A DNA stretch of 64,000 bases from NCBI RefSeq assembly GCF_021869535.1, contig NW_026262701.1:48053278-48117277 (forward strand), in the 5' to 3' direction. The DNA is from Mytilus californianus (taxonomy: Eukaryota > Mollusca > Bivalvia > Mytilida > Mytilidae). Both the position numbers and the translations under genes were made by a program. Shown here piece by piece: positions 33,276 to 47,240 of this stretch (positions are counted from its first letter, which is position 1; each line of letters begins with the position of its first letter). The notes under the pieces are model-generated. The model ran no database searches. It had not been told where the DNA came from and saw only the letters and a program-made list of their open reading frames with translations.

Positions 33276-35504
33276 ATAAAAAACAGGAAATCCATTAATA
33301 GAGTTGTTCATTAGCATGTTAGATGCTTATTTCTATTCTTATTATTTGGTGTTTTTAGTACATCACCTCAATCTTAAGATTGTGGTTCTATATGATAGTA
33401 CACAACACCTCTGTCCCTATTTAGTCAATGACTAGTATATATTTCTTTTATCGCAACTGTTTCAGAAATCAGAATTATTGATAAATGGTCAATTACCTTC
33501 CTAGAGTAGACCAATCAGTTTTCAGTTGTACTGGTCGTTTAACTTTAACATTCAAAACTCCTCATCAAGAAAATATTAACAGAGTTAGCCTGGGGTTGAA
33601 TCAAAATGCTACTATAAAATAAATCCAACACTCATATTAAAAAAATTATACATGACTAACTATTCTCCATTATCCGTATATTAGGACAAATTTTGTTTCC
33701 GAGTCAAGCATCATTATACAAATTCTCCTTAAATTGTAACACATTTTATTTCCATTAAACACAATAGCCCTATAACTTCCTTGTTCAGATTGGCATACAA
33801 CAAAATGAAACAACCCATTGTTGAAGTACCTTTCAACTATTTCCAAGTTTTAATTGCCAAATGTCATCTTCTCAACAACGTTTTACCACAAACAGATCTG
33901 GATGAAAATCTTATTATTACACAATTTAGTAAAAAAAATGCAAAACATTATTTCCCTCTTCACAGTGTTAAAAGCACATGATCCCATTTTTTTAAGTCCA
34001 ATTGTTGTACCAGAATAGTTTTGATGAATTTTAAAATACTTCTAATTGTCAGTTATCTGTTGATGTATACCAAAATGTTTTGAAGACTTAAATGAAATAA
34101 ATGATGTTAGATACAATCCGTTTTCTGAGTTATAAATTGACTTTCTGATTAATTTCACATTAGAAAATAGACAAGTTTCGTTGTAATACTAACTTTTTTA
34201 CTAATTTGATGAATATACAGTTTCTCAAGTGATAATATTGCTTTTGTTCCTTTGCACTTTTTTTCAAACTTGTCTTTTTTTTTTTATTTCTGTTATTTTA
34301 ATGACCAAGAAAATGCTTTTAGAGTTTTCTATTTATTCAACATTCTTTTTACTATACAGTATGTGAAAGATGGAAAAAGGGAAGAAAACAAAAATTGCAA
34401 GATATTTATTATCATATATAAATAACCTTAACAAAGAATCATAAACAATTTTAACTGTGAATAAAAGGAAAGGGTTTAGGTCTATGACACAGTACCACTA
34501 ACAACAAAAATAACCAAAGATATTAGGACAGCAACTTAAGGTCTTCAACAATTGCCAGGTGTACATGCAATTAAGCAATATTTACCAGTGCTGAATTCAG
34601 AGTAACATTTGAATAGCCATTAAGCTTACCCCATTGGTAAAATATCCAACAAACCATAGGTTGTCAGAAATATTTCTTTACTTTATTTTTTGTAATAAGT
34701 ACATTTTCCAATATTCATCCTTTTAGGACTTAAAAGAAATTTCTGAATATTTTGACATTTTATTATTATAACCTAGATCTAATATTAACATTTATAACGT
34801 CTATATCAGGAATAAAAAGGTCACGTTGTGCAAATCTTCAAATGCCACAATCCAATTTAAACATTTCTTCATGTTTAAATTAAGCCTTTAGAAAAGGTCT
34901 ATTATTGAATGCAGTTTTGCTTTATTTGTTCCTTGATTATCATGTCACCCTGTTTATACTAAAAGACACAAAATGTACCCAAATTGACTATCAGAGCATG
35001 CCCATTAATGTTGCAATAGAGGCTCTTTGTTTTGCAGCTGCTTGCACACTGTGGATTAATTTAGTTTTGTGGATATCAATTTTCAGGGATTGAAGAAAAC
35101 TTATATTTTCCTTGATATTTAATTTTGTGGTCTTGCCAAAGTCTGCACACAAATCTTTAGAAATTTTATATTTTGCTGAACATCTAAATTCATGGTAAAT
35201 CATTTTAGTAATTCTGAACAATGACTTTTGCTTTGCAATTCTAAACTGCTACTGAATGGTGATTACAACAGAAGGTGTATATTGATAAAGTTACATCCAA
35301 ACTAATGCAAGTATTAATTCCCTAATTCTGTTGAAACTGGAGTTCAATTTAAAGTTCACCTAGAGATTCTTATATAAATATTTTACACATGTTTATGGGC
35401 ATCCAACCATCTCCATAACCTGGGACAGCATAACATAAGAACAAACTATCAAAAATCAGTAAAAAAGTATCATCAGAATGATACAAAGCACAAAAACAAC
35501 TAAC
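33276..35504. other. Mostly featureless AT-rich DNA
   Basis: Short ORFs only. At 35040-35220 is a diverged copy of the 'actgtggatt...gtggatatcaattttc' TIR element seen at 1336-1545. Nothing else recognised. Confidence 0.45.
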
Positions 35505-37572
35505 AATAAAATGCTCCGCTGGGCGCAGCTTGATACGACTGCAGAGGTCGAACCCTGAACAGTTGGGGCAAGTATGGATTGTGATTAAATATTTGACACA
35601 GCATAGGTTTCTGACACAGAATAGATGTGGTCTAAGAACTTAAATTTTTTTTAATTTACCTATTCAAACCATATTATTATTTGCTTTTATATATAAATCA
35701 GAAATAACCAATTTAAAATGGAAAATTTTAAAGAAAAAAAAAAGGAAAAAATAATCACTCCCCCAAATTTTTTGAACCTCCTTATGATTCATCACCCCCA
35801 AACTCAATCCCAGCCTTCCCTTTGTGGTATGGTACCTTGCAGTACAATTTCAAAGAGATCCATACACTTGAACACAAGTTATTGTCTGGAAACTAGAAAA
35901 ATGCTTGTTTTTAGGCCCCTTTTTGGCCCCAAATTCCTAAACGTTTAGGGCAATAACCCCAAAACTCAAACCCAGCTTTCCCTTTGTGATATGGAACCTT
36001 GTAGTGCAATTTCATAAAGATCCATACACTTGCACACAGCTTATTGTCCTGAAACTAGAAAAATGCTTGTTTTTTTGCCCCTTTTTGGCCCCTAATTCCT
36101 AAAAAGTTGAGGCAATTACCCCCAAAATCAATCCCAGCCTTTCCTTTGTGGTATGGTACCTTGCAGTTCAATTTCAGAGACATCCATACACTTGAACACA
36201 AGTTATTGACTGGAAACTAGAAAAAATGCTTATTTTTGGCCCCTATTTGGCCCCTTTTTCCTAAACGTTTTAGGCAATTACCCCCAAACTCAATTCCAGC
36301 TTTCCCTTTGTGATATGGAACCTTGTAGTACAATTTCAGAAAGACCATACACTTACACACAAGTTATTGTCATGAAACTGTAAAATGCTAGTTTTTTGCC
36401 CCTTTTTGGCCCCTAATTCCTAACATTTTGAGGCAATTACCCCCAAAAAATCCCAGCCTTCCCTGTGTGGTATGGTAGCTTGCTGAACAATTTTAGAGAC
36501 ATCCATACACTTGAACACAAGTTATTGTCTGGAAACTAGAAAAATGCTTATTTTTGGCCCCTATTTAGCCCCTTTTTCCTAAACGTTTTAGGCAATTACC
36601 CCCAAACTCAATTCCAGCTTTCCCTTTGTGATATGGAACCTTGTAGTACAATTTCAGAAAGATCCATACACTTACACACAAGTTATTGTCATGAAACTGT
36701 AAAATGCTAGTTTTTTGCCCCTTTTTGGCCCCTAATTCCTAACATTTTGAGGCAATTACCCCCAAAAAATCCCAGCCTTCCCTGTGTGGTATGGTAGCTT
36801 GCTGAACAATTTTAGAGACATCCATACACTTGAACACAAGTTATTGTCTGGAAACTAGAAAAATGCTTATTTTTGGCCCCTATTTGGCCCCTTTTTCCTA
36901 AACGTTTTAGGCAATTACCCCCAAACTCAATTCCAGCTTTCCCTTTGTGATATGGAACCTTGTAGTACAATTTCAGAAAGATCCATACACTTACACACAA
37001 GTTATTGTCATGAAACTAGAAAAATGCTTGTTTTTATCCCTTTTTGGCCCCTAATTCCTAAAATTTGGAGGCAATTACCCCCAAAATCAATCCCAGCATT
37101 CCCTATGTGATATGGAACCTTGTGATACAATGTCAGAGAGATCCATACACTTACACACAAGTTATTGTCATGAAACTAGAAAAATGCTTGTTTTTTGCCC
37201 CTTTTTGGCCCCTAATTCCTAAAATTTGGAGGCAATTACCCCCAAAATCAATCCCAGCATTCCCTTTGTGATATGGAACCTTGTGGTACATTGTCAGAGA
37301 GATCCATACACTTACACACAAGTTATGTCTGGAAGTTACAAAAATGCTTATTTTTGGCCCCTTTTTGGCCCCTAATTCCTTAACTGTGGGTACCATAACC
37401 CCCAAAATCAATCCCCACCTTCCTTTTGTGGTATTGAACCTTATGGTAAAATTTCATTGAGATCCATTCACTTAAACTAAAGTTAGAGTGCGAAAACTAA
37501 TGTGTCTTCGGACGTCGACGCAAACATCAAACCAATATATGACCACAAAATTTTTTTTGCGGTCGTATAAAA
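35505..37572 (+). mobile_element. Pearl/HINE family C, copy 2, with higher-order repeats
   Basis: 5' end aataaaatgctccgct and cttgatacgactgcagaggt; about ten ~160-165-bp cores; 3' end atatgaccacaaaa / ttttgcggtcgtat with oligo-A. Around 36131-36900 two adjacent cores form a dimer repeated with a 319-bp period (taacattttgaggcaattac at 36421 and 36740), a recent expansion. The first core is intact here, which proves the insertion at 20995-21963 in copy 1. Confidence 0.85.
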
Positions 37573-38690
37573 ATCGCCCAAATCATCATTTTTTTATTTA
37601 TCTAAACCGTAGTTAATTGCCTTTTTTTTTTTAACAAAATCATCACAGTTCACTTTATAGCTATATATAGTGAAAATCAACTGTTTACATAACAAATGTC
37701 ACCTAAAGCAATTACTAATGTTGTTTTAACTAATTTTACTGTCAAACTTCCTGAATTTGCAGACAATTGGAAACCCTATAATCAAATCAATGGATAAAAT
37801 CCATATATAATCAAAAGTTTTCAAAGATTTAAAACTTATTTGATATCATTTATGCCAAAGCTATAAAAGCTTTACAAAAAAGTATAACAGTTAGTGCAAA
37901 AAATATCACAATTTTTACGTCTATGCAAATCCGTCCCGATTGGCTTCAAACTCAACAAAGCTTTGGATAATTAACTTAACAAATGAATTACATAATTGAT
38001 TAAGATTCCTTACAATTGTTGTACTTTTAAACAGAAAGCCACAGACAATTTTCTATTGTAAACTTGGGAAGTCTGGTGTAGGTTATATAATATGACTGTC
38101 AAAGATTGGTTCTCCCGCCATATATCTATAAGCAAACAATGTCAGAGTGAAATATCAAAATTGATTCAGTTATGCAGAAATGAATAACAAGTAGGAAAAC
38201 TCTAGTCATGAGGTAATCTACCACAATTACATGGAGTAGGTGTTGTCATTAAGTTAGTATGTATACTTGTCAGGCTTTATTGATGGTCACAGACATATTC
38301 TATGCTTGGTGTATTCTTAATATGTATAGATCAATATCTTGAAATTTTGAAATAGTTTGACCAACATGATTTATTCATTGTTCCTCAGCAGAATGGGTGG
38401 TACAGGGTAACTTACATGTGAAGTGTCAGCAATTGTCATTTCATGTGTATTCAGACTTGAAGCTCATTATTCATGTTTCATGCTAATGAAAAAAGCAATG
38501 TGAAAGCTATTTTTTTTTATTTCTCATCCATTGCTAAATTGACATTTTATTTCCCATTTGTCCTGCACATATCCCTCTTTACGAACCTCATTAACGTGAG
38601 CAGTTTTCCTGAAAATGCACCATCTTTTTTCAATCTTATCAAGAACATTTCCATCAAAAATTTTAGGCCTTGTTGAAATATAAATTGCTA
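37573..38690. other. AT-rich non-coding DNA
   Basis: No recognisable gene or repeat. Confidence 0.4.
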
Positions 38691-38872
38691 GGGTTTACTG
38701 TGACTTGACTGTAAGTGTTGCTCTCTGCCTATTGCAACTTATTCAAAATTCTGACCAAATTGCTATTTGTTTTATAAAACCAAACTGTTCAACTGGTCAG
38801 AAATTTGAACAAACTGCTGTAGAAAACCAGTCAAGTCGTGATAGTGCAAGGTGATAAAATACCGCATACTTA

Positions 38873-39796
38873 AGCCAGGGTTTTTTAATTTGATGGTTTC
38901 CGGATTTTTCACATGAAAAAGTCAGGTCGGTTGGTCGGTAGGAAAAAAAAAGAACAAAAAAATCTTTCAAGACATGTAAAAAAAAATTATATATTTATAT
39001 TATATTTATACAATTTCCAAAAAGGGGGGATATGTCCACAGAAAAAGACAAAATTAAATCGTCATTTCATGAACAAGAAAAAACAGATTCACATTGCTTT
39101 TTATCAAATTTCAGGAAACATGGTGAATAATGATCTTCAAGCACGAAAACTAATAAATAAAATTGCAAACACGTAGTCGTACGAAAACTAAGCTTTACCA
39201 TTTGTGTCAAAAACGAAATAGACTCTTCCACTAGAAAGATGAGGATATTGAATTCATCAGTTGTCATGCATTCCCGTTTTTGATATCCAAATGGACAAAC
39301 TTTTTTTTTAATATCTATGAAACAAGAAAATTCCAAATTGTTTGTGAATATCTATTACTTTAACTTGACGTCTTTCACATTTGGACAGGTCCATTTCATC
39401 TATGAGATGATACATCTTACGGAATTATGACAAAAAAGGAAAACAAACTTATTGTAAAGGGTTTTAAAGACAGGTTTCGCTCCACAAAATTATTAGTGCA
39501 AACAACATTTCAAGGTCAGTTATGATTGATTTGTCTATTTTTAGATACTTAAACATACGGATTATTTTTTAATTTTTATTTTTTTACAACACAATGTGTA
39601 ATCAATTCTGTTAATGTTTAATGCATTTAATTTCATAAAAAAGAATATTTTTATCTATATTTCAGGGATAATGTGTTTGTTAGGGTCGGCGGGAATAAAA
39701 AAGCATGAAATGTCAATTTTATTTTTATTCTGCAAATCAGAAAAATAGGGTCGGCGAATCTGTAAACCAAGAAATTTAAAAAAACCCTGGCCTAAC
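38873..39796. mobile_element. ~920-bp TIR element (ccagggttttttt ends)
   Basis: Left end ttaagccagggttttttaat; reverse complement of the right end ttaggccagggtttttttaa. Comparison with the opposite arm near 41500 shows the empty site, so its insertion is directly visible. Inside, short ORFs and 'gggtcggcg' repeats, no recognised transposase. Confidence 0.55.
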
Positions 39797-39942
39797 AATC
39801 CTATAAGACTTTTTTTTTATCTTTATCCTATAAGACTTTAATTCCACTTCAATGATATTATGAATAAATGGGAAATGTGTCCATGGGACACATATGATGC
39901 CCCTGCTTGCATATCATATAATTACAAAGGGACATAACTGAA

Positions 39943-39996
39943 GACTTGGATGGAGAGTTGTCTCATTGGCACTCATACCACATCTTCTTATATCTA
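39943..39996 (+). mobile_element. Tail-repeat fragment inside family A
   Basis: acttggatggagagttgtct with cattggcactcataccaca and tcttcttatatct; only the 3'-most ~50 bp. Confidence 0.5.
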
Positions 39997-40321
39997 GAAA
40001 CGAAAAATTCAGCAATTTTTTCATTTGTAAAGGGGCATAACTCTAGAACGGTTAAAGTGACACCACCAAAATTCAAACTTGATCTGTGTTTTGTGGTAAT
40101 AAGCATTGTGTATAAATTTCATAACATTTGGTTCAGGTAAACTTAAGTTGGAGAACGGAAACGAAAAATTCAGCCATTTTCATATTTGTAAACGGGCATA
40201 ACTCTGGAACTGTTAGAGTGACACCACCAAAATTCAAACTTGATCTGTATTATGTGGTAATAAGCATTGTGTATAAGTTCATAACATTTGGTTGAGGCAA
40301 ACTAAAGTAAGAGAACAGAAA

Positions 40322-41148
40322 CTAATAAACAGCTGTGCCATGAGCGCATGATACGCCTGTCGTCTTGTGTGTGAATTTTTATGCAATAAGCATAAATAGT
40401 TTCTGACATACGGCGTGACATGCGAAAACCCCCCTTTTTTTTTACAAAAAACTCAATATCTCTAAAATAAAATTTTGAATCAAAACCAAAAAGTATACAG
40501 ATCTTTAGATTAATATAACTAAGAAGTTTGCAAAATTTTAAGCAATAATCATATATCGTTTTTGAGAAACGGCGCGACATGTGAAAACCCCCCCTTTTAA
40601 AAAAAAAATAAATCAATATCTCAAAAATAAAATTTTGAATCTAAACCAAAAAGTATACAGATCTTTAGATTAATATAACTAAGAAGTGTGTAAAATTTTA
40701 AGCAATAATCATAAATCGTTTTTGAGATACGGCGCGACATGTGAAAAACCCCTCCCCCTTTTTTAACAAAATACTCAATAACTCTAAAATAAAATTTTGA
40801 ATCATCACCAAAAAGTATACAGATCTTAAGATTAATATAACTAAGAAGTGTGTGAAGTTTTAATCAATAATCATAAATTGTGTTTGAGATATGGCGCGAC
40901 ATGTGAAAAAAAAACACACCTGTTTTAGATACTAAGTCCCGTAACTCAAAAAGTTTTAATCTTATTTTCACCAAAAAGTATACAGATCGTTTGACCATCA
41001 TAAGAAACAACTATGTTAAGTTTCATGAAATTTGGATAAGTCATTCTCAAGTTACGGTGCGACATGTTTACGCCGGACAGACAGACAGACGGACGCCGGA
41101 CATTTGTATAACATAATACGTCCCGTCAAAAATTTGACGGGCGTATAA
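40322..41148 (+). mobile_element. Pearl/HINE family B, copy 2
   Basis: Same order and length as 29874-30698, ending cccgtcaaaaatttgacggg with cgtataa. It sits inside family A, while copy 1 sits in an unrelated array, so family B was active after both hosts. Confidence 0.85.
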
Positions 41149-41692
41149 TAATTCAGCAATTTTTCCATTTATAAAGGGGCATAACTCTAGAATGGTTAAA
41201 GTGACACCACCAAAATTCAAACTTGATCTGTGTTTTGTGGTAATAAGCATTGTGTATAAGTTTCATAACATTTTGGTAGAGGCAAACCAAAGTAAGAGAA
41301 CGGAAACCAACTTTGGGACGTTCATACAGACGGACGTACAGACGGACAAGGGTTAAACTTAATGCCACCTCCACTACGGCGGGGGCATAAAAAGTACTAC
41401 CTATCACCTTTAGCATGACAATTACAATAAAATTTGTATATATACAAATTGTTAGACAGATTTTTCATAATATCATTGAGGTGGAATTAAAGTCTTATAG
41501 GATTGTAAGTATACTTTATTTTATCCCCTTGCACTTTCACAACTTGACTGATTTTCTACAGCAGTTTGTACAAATTTCTGACCAGTTGAACAGTTTGCTT
41601 TTATAAAACAAATAGCAATTTGTTCAGAATTGAATAAGTTGTAATAGGTGGGGAGCAACACTAACAGTCAAGTCACAGAAAATCTGAAGTTT

Positions 41693-44600
41693 AATGACCT
41701 AAACATAACTGTTTTACCTGTCCCATTTTGTTATTTACAAGTAAAAAATTCGATTTTGAGCACAAAGTTCAAGAAGAGCACTTCAAACCTAAGATCTACC
41801 CACAGAATGTATACAGTCCTGTTAATAACAACTTTAACAAAATAAACATGATTAAAACATAAAGATAATTCTAACTTATTCATGTTAAACTAATAAATAG
41901 CTCATAACAGTACCGTCACAATTTGGTAAACTGAACATAACAACTTCAGAAGCATGTTGGCAGAGAAAGTAAGGTAGGATGGATTCTTTGAAAATTGGTT
42001 CACTAATGGGTCAAAACGTACAAAAACGTAAAACAAAAATGTGTTTTAGATGAGGAAGAATATACATGTGCATGACATACTGTGGTATTTATTAACAATT
42101 ATATAGTTACATTCTTCTCTATGAATATAAGTTTTAAAAGTACTGACACCTGTGTGGGTTTCTGCTTATTAACAAAATTATTGATCAGAGGTTGGTCATG
42201 TACTTTTAAGATAAGGATTGAGTGCTTTCTAAAAAGAATACCAGACAGATATGATGAGCAGGAAATGACAGCACAGACTAATCTTAAACACCAAAATAAC
42301 TGTAAACAGAGAACACAAACTGATTCAAAAGCAAATGACTCCAATTGAAGTATTATTAATGCAAAAGGGAAAATTGTTCAAAATGAATGAAACCATAAAA
42401 GACACATTTCAAACACAAAGGGAATTTACATTTTTTTTTATATTGAAAATAGTTAAAAATAAAAGGGATGTTATTTTCTTCCTGTATAAGATAAACTTAA
42501 ATTTTATCCTTTAGAAACTAAACATTTTTGGAACATTTAATTAGGGATGACAAAGGGGAAAGTTACCGTGACCAATTTTAAAGCTTTTACCGTGACCAAT
42601 TTTAAAGCTTTTACCGTGACCAATTTTAACAACATGTTAAACACATCAGATTTATTTCATTTTCTACAAAAAATCTACAAAGTATAACCACCATTTTTCT
42701 GACAGTTTTGTTATTAATCATAAGTGATTTTATAATATCTTGCATTTTCAGTGCAGATACATAATTTTGACAGAAATACATCATCTGTCATGTAACTGGA
42801 AGTAGTTCTGATCAGATTTCTACCATTTAAGACGCACTACATTAACATTTATCAGTTTTCTCTCAATCCTCACTTTTATGATAAAAATAATAGAACCAGA
42901 GCAGGTCAAAGAGGTACTATTACTTGCTTTCAAAAAAGCATAAATGCCTAACATCATACTAGGAATTTGATTGAAAATATAATTTAATTCAAAAACATAA
43001 CTGTGAAAATATTTTAGTATTGATTGATCACACCTTCAGTTATTTCATTAATTGAATACAGCTGCATGACTTCTTTCAGTCAAATTAGTACATTATATAC
43101 ACACTACAATAAGGTCCTTGTCAATGAAGATGTGTTGACTATTGAGTGACTTTGATCTTCAAATTAAATAGGATTCATAACTCCTTTTCTAAAACCAATG
43201 GACAAAGTTCAATATTGACAAGATGCAAGATGATATTTTTATAGCGCTTAAAAGCTTTTTCCATAATGCTGAAACAGTTGAGCTTGATCTTAAAACTTTG
43301 TAAATAATTAGAGGTGGTGTAAATGCCAGTTAGACAATTCTCCATCAAAAGGATGTAAAAACTACACTTTAACATTGATCTTACATGTATTTATGTCAAA
43401 GGAACCATTGTAAATATTTTTCTGGAGACAGATTACATGTGGTACCTCTTTGTACATACAAAGTGTTAAATAGATATGAATGGACATGATGTCCAGTCAT
43501 GAATGGACAAACAAGACAAGATAGCATAAACAGCAAGTTATAGGAATAACAAATTCACGAAGTATGCTTTGTATAAAGGAGAGAAAAAAACAATTTTTAC
43601 CACTCGACAAAATACCAATTTGTAGACACTTGGATTATTAAGGAGCAAATTATGGAGCTAAAATATTAAGTATCTTATTTTCTCCAATCACAAATTTCCC
43701 TCTTAACAGGGCACAGAGGGCAGTTAATTTAAGTTTTTCCTAGAGATATCTGAACATTTGTATTGTTTCAACATTGCCCTGGTATAACAGCTTGCTTCAT
43801 GTGACTTGACATAAGATTTACATGCATTTCACCAACACAACTTTCATTTTAACACCTGATTTTTTTTTTTAAAGCTCTTTCGAAAAATGAAATAATGCAA
43901 GAAAATTAATTTACACCTCACCTGTATGCAATATATGTCCTGATGCCAAAGGTCTCAATGAAAAAAATTGGTAAAGGGCCTACAAACTGTCCTACATTTA
44001 CTTTAGACTAACTGCAAAGGAGTCAAAAATGTTAACAATAGAAAATGAAAGGATATGGAGTAAATGTACATGGGACAAAATCGCACACAATACATAGAAA
44101 ACATAGAAAATTATCAATGAACAGGGCTTTTATTCCTGTTCTTCATCTGCAACACAACGAGACATGATATAAGTTTCTTCTTTAAGCTTCAATGTTAAGA
44201 CATAAATTTCACCATAATGGAAAGTTCTTGAAAACTTTAATGACAGGGTGAATTATTGGAAAGTAATTGCTGCATCAGTTGTCTAGATACATATTGTATA
44301 TCAGAAGAATATTAAGTCTGTTCAAATAAACACTATCTTACCTAGCATTATAGTACAATGTACTAATGCCAGTAGACAGGAATGTACTCTATATCTTGAT
44401 TTATAGTTAGTACTTACACAGTAAATGAATGAAAGAATAAATGAAGAGAAACTATAACATGACTGAGACTGACAATACAATACATCTTCTAATACATAAA
44501 ATAGAAAGATTAATACTACAATCTTGATACTAAATTGTCTTGTTTGTTCTACCACTTTGTATTATGTTAGAGGTCAGAATAGCTCATTTGTTTAAAGCCT

Positions 44601-47107
44601 TACGTCAGTTAATAAAAACCAAATTATTTCTTATTAAACATTTCTAAAGCTACCTTAGAAGACAAAAATCACTGTGCATATTGTGAATGTCAATTTCTGG
44701 AATTGGGATGGTAAACAAATATTTGTTTACACTGCACTTGCTCTATACTAAAAACCTTTTACAATAATAGGCTAAAACTTTTTACAAGCTGATCAGTTTG
44801 AAGAGACAATTTCAAACTTCAACTTGGTAAAATGTTTTGGCCAATTATTACATGTATTATGATTTTAAGGACAAAGTCTTTTGATTATGCACAGTAAAAT
44901 TAAAATTCGTTATAAATAAAAAGATATTTTAAAACTGCTTTTATCAATCTGTACTGCTGAGAGCATATTCATTTCATTATAAATAAGAAATCTTGGTTTG
45001 GATATTTGTATGTCATGTGACTGTTCCCACTTTGTGTTTTATGCTATTTAAGTTATTTGTGTTGACAACAGTCTCTGTTAAATTTCTTCACATCTTGTCT
45101 AGACACAGGTATGACACTGTATAGACATTTAGCTATTGATGAAGATCATAGTGTCATTTATGGTTTTATTGTATTGCTAAAGTGTGGTCTCATTGACTTT
45201 TATATCCTTGTTCCTACTTTGTATTTGGAGCTTTTTTAAAAGGACATATGATGTCGACATTTGACTATTGATGAAGGTCATATATACTAACAACATCTAT
45301 GTGTCATTTATGGGTTTATTGTACTGTTGGAGTGCTGTCTCATTGCATGCCTTTCATTTACTTTCTTCTATTTATAGGTAACTATGGTTAAATTAAAGTT
45401 CACAAAAGATTCAAAACACATGCTATGCAAGCACTAATTTTACAAATTTCATCAATTAATCTGCTTCAACAAGTGCAGCTATTAAAATTTCAAACAAAAA
45501 ACATAAGCTACATGGAATAATTCAAGAAATTTCTTAAATCCATCTGCCCAGACATAATGTAGCTACTCACACTGTTATAATAATAATAGTACCCATAGTT
45601 CCTGACACAGTACACCATTAAAATATAAAATCATACAGAGTCTTGTGATAACTATGTAAAAAATTAATCATGTCTTAATTAAAAACATGAATTAAATAAA
45701 CAAAGTAATAAAATACAAAACTTCTATTTTTTTCACATTGAGCGCAGCAACAGAACTGTTACATGAAAATAGCTATTTTAGTTTGCTATGATATTATCGT
45801 GATCATGTCTAATGTTTCAAGATCAAACAAGAATAATACTTTTTTAATTAAATAAAGGAGTCTACGTCTTAAAACAAACCTATACACCTTGATGACGTCC
45901 TACCTACGAACAAATATTGTAAGCATTACAGCTTCATGATGTAAAACAAAAAAAAAAAAACTTTGCGTAGGATAAAAATCAAAGTATGGCCTTAGTATTT
46001 TCCAACTACCTTTTCATGATATATCAATTAAGTATGTCTCTTCTAAAGTGTTGTCTTAGTATTGTTCACCTAAATTTCTTTTTCATGATATATCAATTAA
46101 CTATCTTTCTCTTTCCCTTTACTGAAATTGCTTACACAGGAAAATAATTATAAGAACTAGGAATGAACTGCCTAAATTGATCCTATAACTCAAATTCACT
46201 GACTGCCCTGATACGCCTGAAGCCAGTAAATATATGATTGGGTCAGGAAAACTCATATATACATGACCTTTTTTGCTATCAATTTTTCTCATCTTACTCA
46301 GTATTACTTTTAAAGGGTAACTGGGTTCATGGAGGGTTACCAATTCCTTTTGATTTTGGCTAACAGAAAATTTCAACTGAGGAGGAACATTAAAACAAAA
46401 TATGATACTGTAGATTAATTCTTTTTCGATCATATTTGATATTGATTTTAGTGGATATTGACTAACACATTATACAATGGTCCATTTGCTTTAATAAGAG
46501 AAAATAGAAAATTACCAAGTTGATCTATCACAGAAATTCCTTTGCAGGTATAAAACCAAATCAAATACAAAGAAGTAATTTACATTAATTTTATACGTTA
46601 TGACAATTCATCAAACATTTCTTCAAATACATAAGTTTCCTTTTTTAATCATACATCTTGGACTTTCAAAATTTCCACCTCTGAATTTCTAATGAAAGTT
46701 AATCAAGAAAAATAAATCAAACTCAGCAAATAATCTATCTATAAATCTTAAAAAACAAACAAAACAATGTAATTTCTACTGACAGATTTTCTACAATTTC
46801 CCACAGGAAAAAATGCCTGCAATGTCCCTATGTTGTCCTGAAATGAAACCATATCAACTTTCTGTTATTTGTAATCGTCTTGTCTACATCCATTTCATTC
46901 TATCTGTAAACTCAAAACCAATAACATTGCAAGTCACACTGCTTAATTTGAATATAATGTTTCTCAGCCATACAAATCTTATAATTCAATATAAATGTAT
47001 TGTCCTGCATTAATCTACTTTATAATCGCCTTTATTTTCTATGTAAGTACTTTTATTGTCTGCATTGACTTTCAACTTTCACTAGGCCATGCTAAAAATA
47101 TAGATTT
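41693..47107. other. AT-rich, largely featureless DNA
   Basis: Over 5 kb without a recognisable gene. Only short ORFs without motifs (e.g. 42082-42348, 46119-46433). Contains a three-unit tandem (42561-42630) and a pair of related ~100-bp stretches at ~45085-45190 and 45240-45350 ('gatgaagatcatagtgtcat' / 'gtgtcatttatggg'). Could be intron or intergenic. Confidence 0.45.
42561..42632. repeat. Short tandem repeat, ~25-bp unit, three copies
   Basis: Unit taccgtgaccaattttaaag followed by ctttt. Confidence 0.8.
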
Positions 47108-47240
47108 CACCACTGCAACAAGTGTGTTACGATATTTCTCCACTGGAGACAGTTAAATTTTAATATTTAAAGCTTTTTAAATAATTAAAATTTAACTGTT
47201 AAGAGTGGAGAAATATCGTAATACACAAGTTATAGTGGTG
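47108..47240. mobile_element. 133-bp fold-back element
   Basis: Near-palindrome with ~60-bp arms: left caccactgcaacaagtgtgt then tacgatatttctccact and cagttaaattttaat. The right arm is its reverse complement ending ttatagtggtg. The hAT-like element at 47243 is inserted at its right border. Confidence 0.8.

Larger units (their letters stand above)
39880..41396 (+). mobile_element. Pearl/HINE family A, copy 2, carrying family B
   Basis: 5' gtgtccatgggacacatatg with atgcccctgc; cores near 40031, 40196 and 41172; 3' acagacggacgtacagacgg, then atgccacctccactacggcg and ggggcataaaaa. A tail fragment (39943-39996, plus) is fused near its 5' end. A complete family B element (40322-41148) sits inside a core. 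Confidence 0.75.
38691..41692. repeat. Large inverted repeat, ~230-bp arms around nested elements
   Basis: Left arm 38691-38872 plus 39797-39870; right arm 41470-41692 is its reverse complement (gtgacttgactgtaagtgtt, caaattgctatttgttttat, aatcctataagactttaatt). The left arm is split by a TIR element (38873-39796). The loop is family A copy 2 with family B inside. A third fragment of the arm sequence lies at 55325-55430, so the arm is itself a dispersed repeat. Confidence 0.65.

Noticed and set aside
46119-46433. 104-codon minus ORF as a gene
   Set aside because: A possible acceptor exists, but the peptide has no recognisable domain and the sequence resembles dispersed non-coding repeat.
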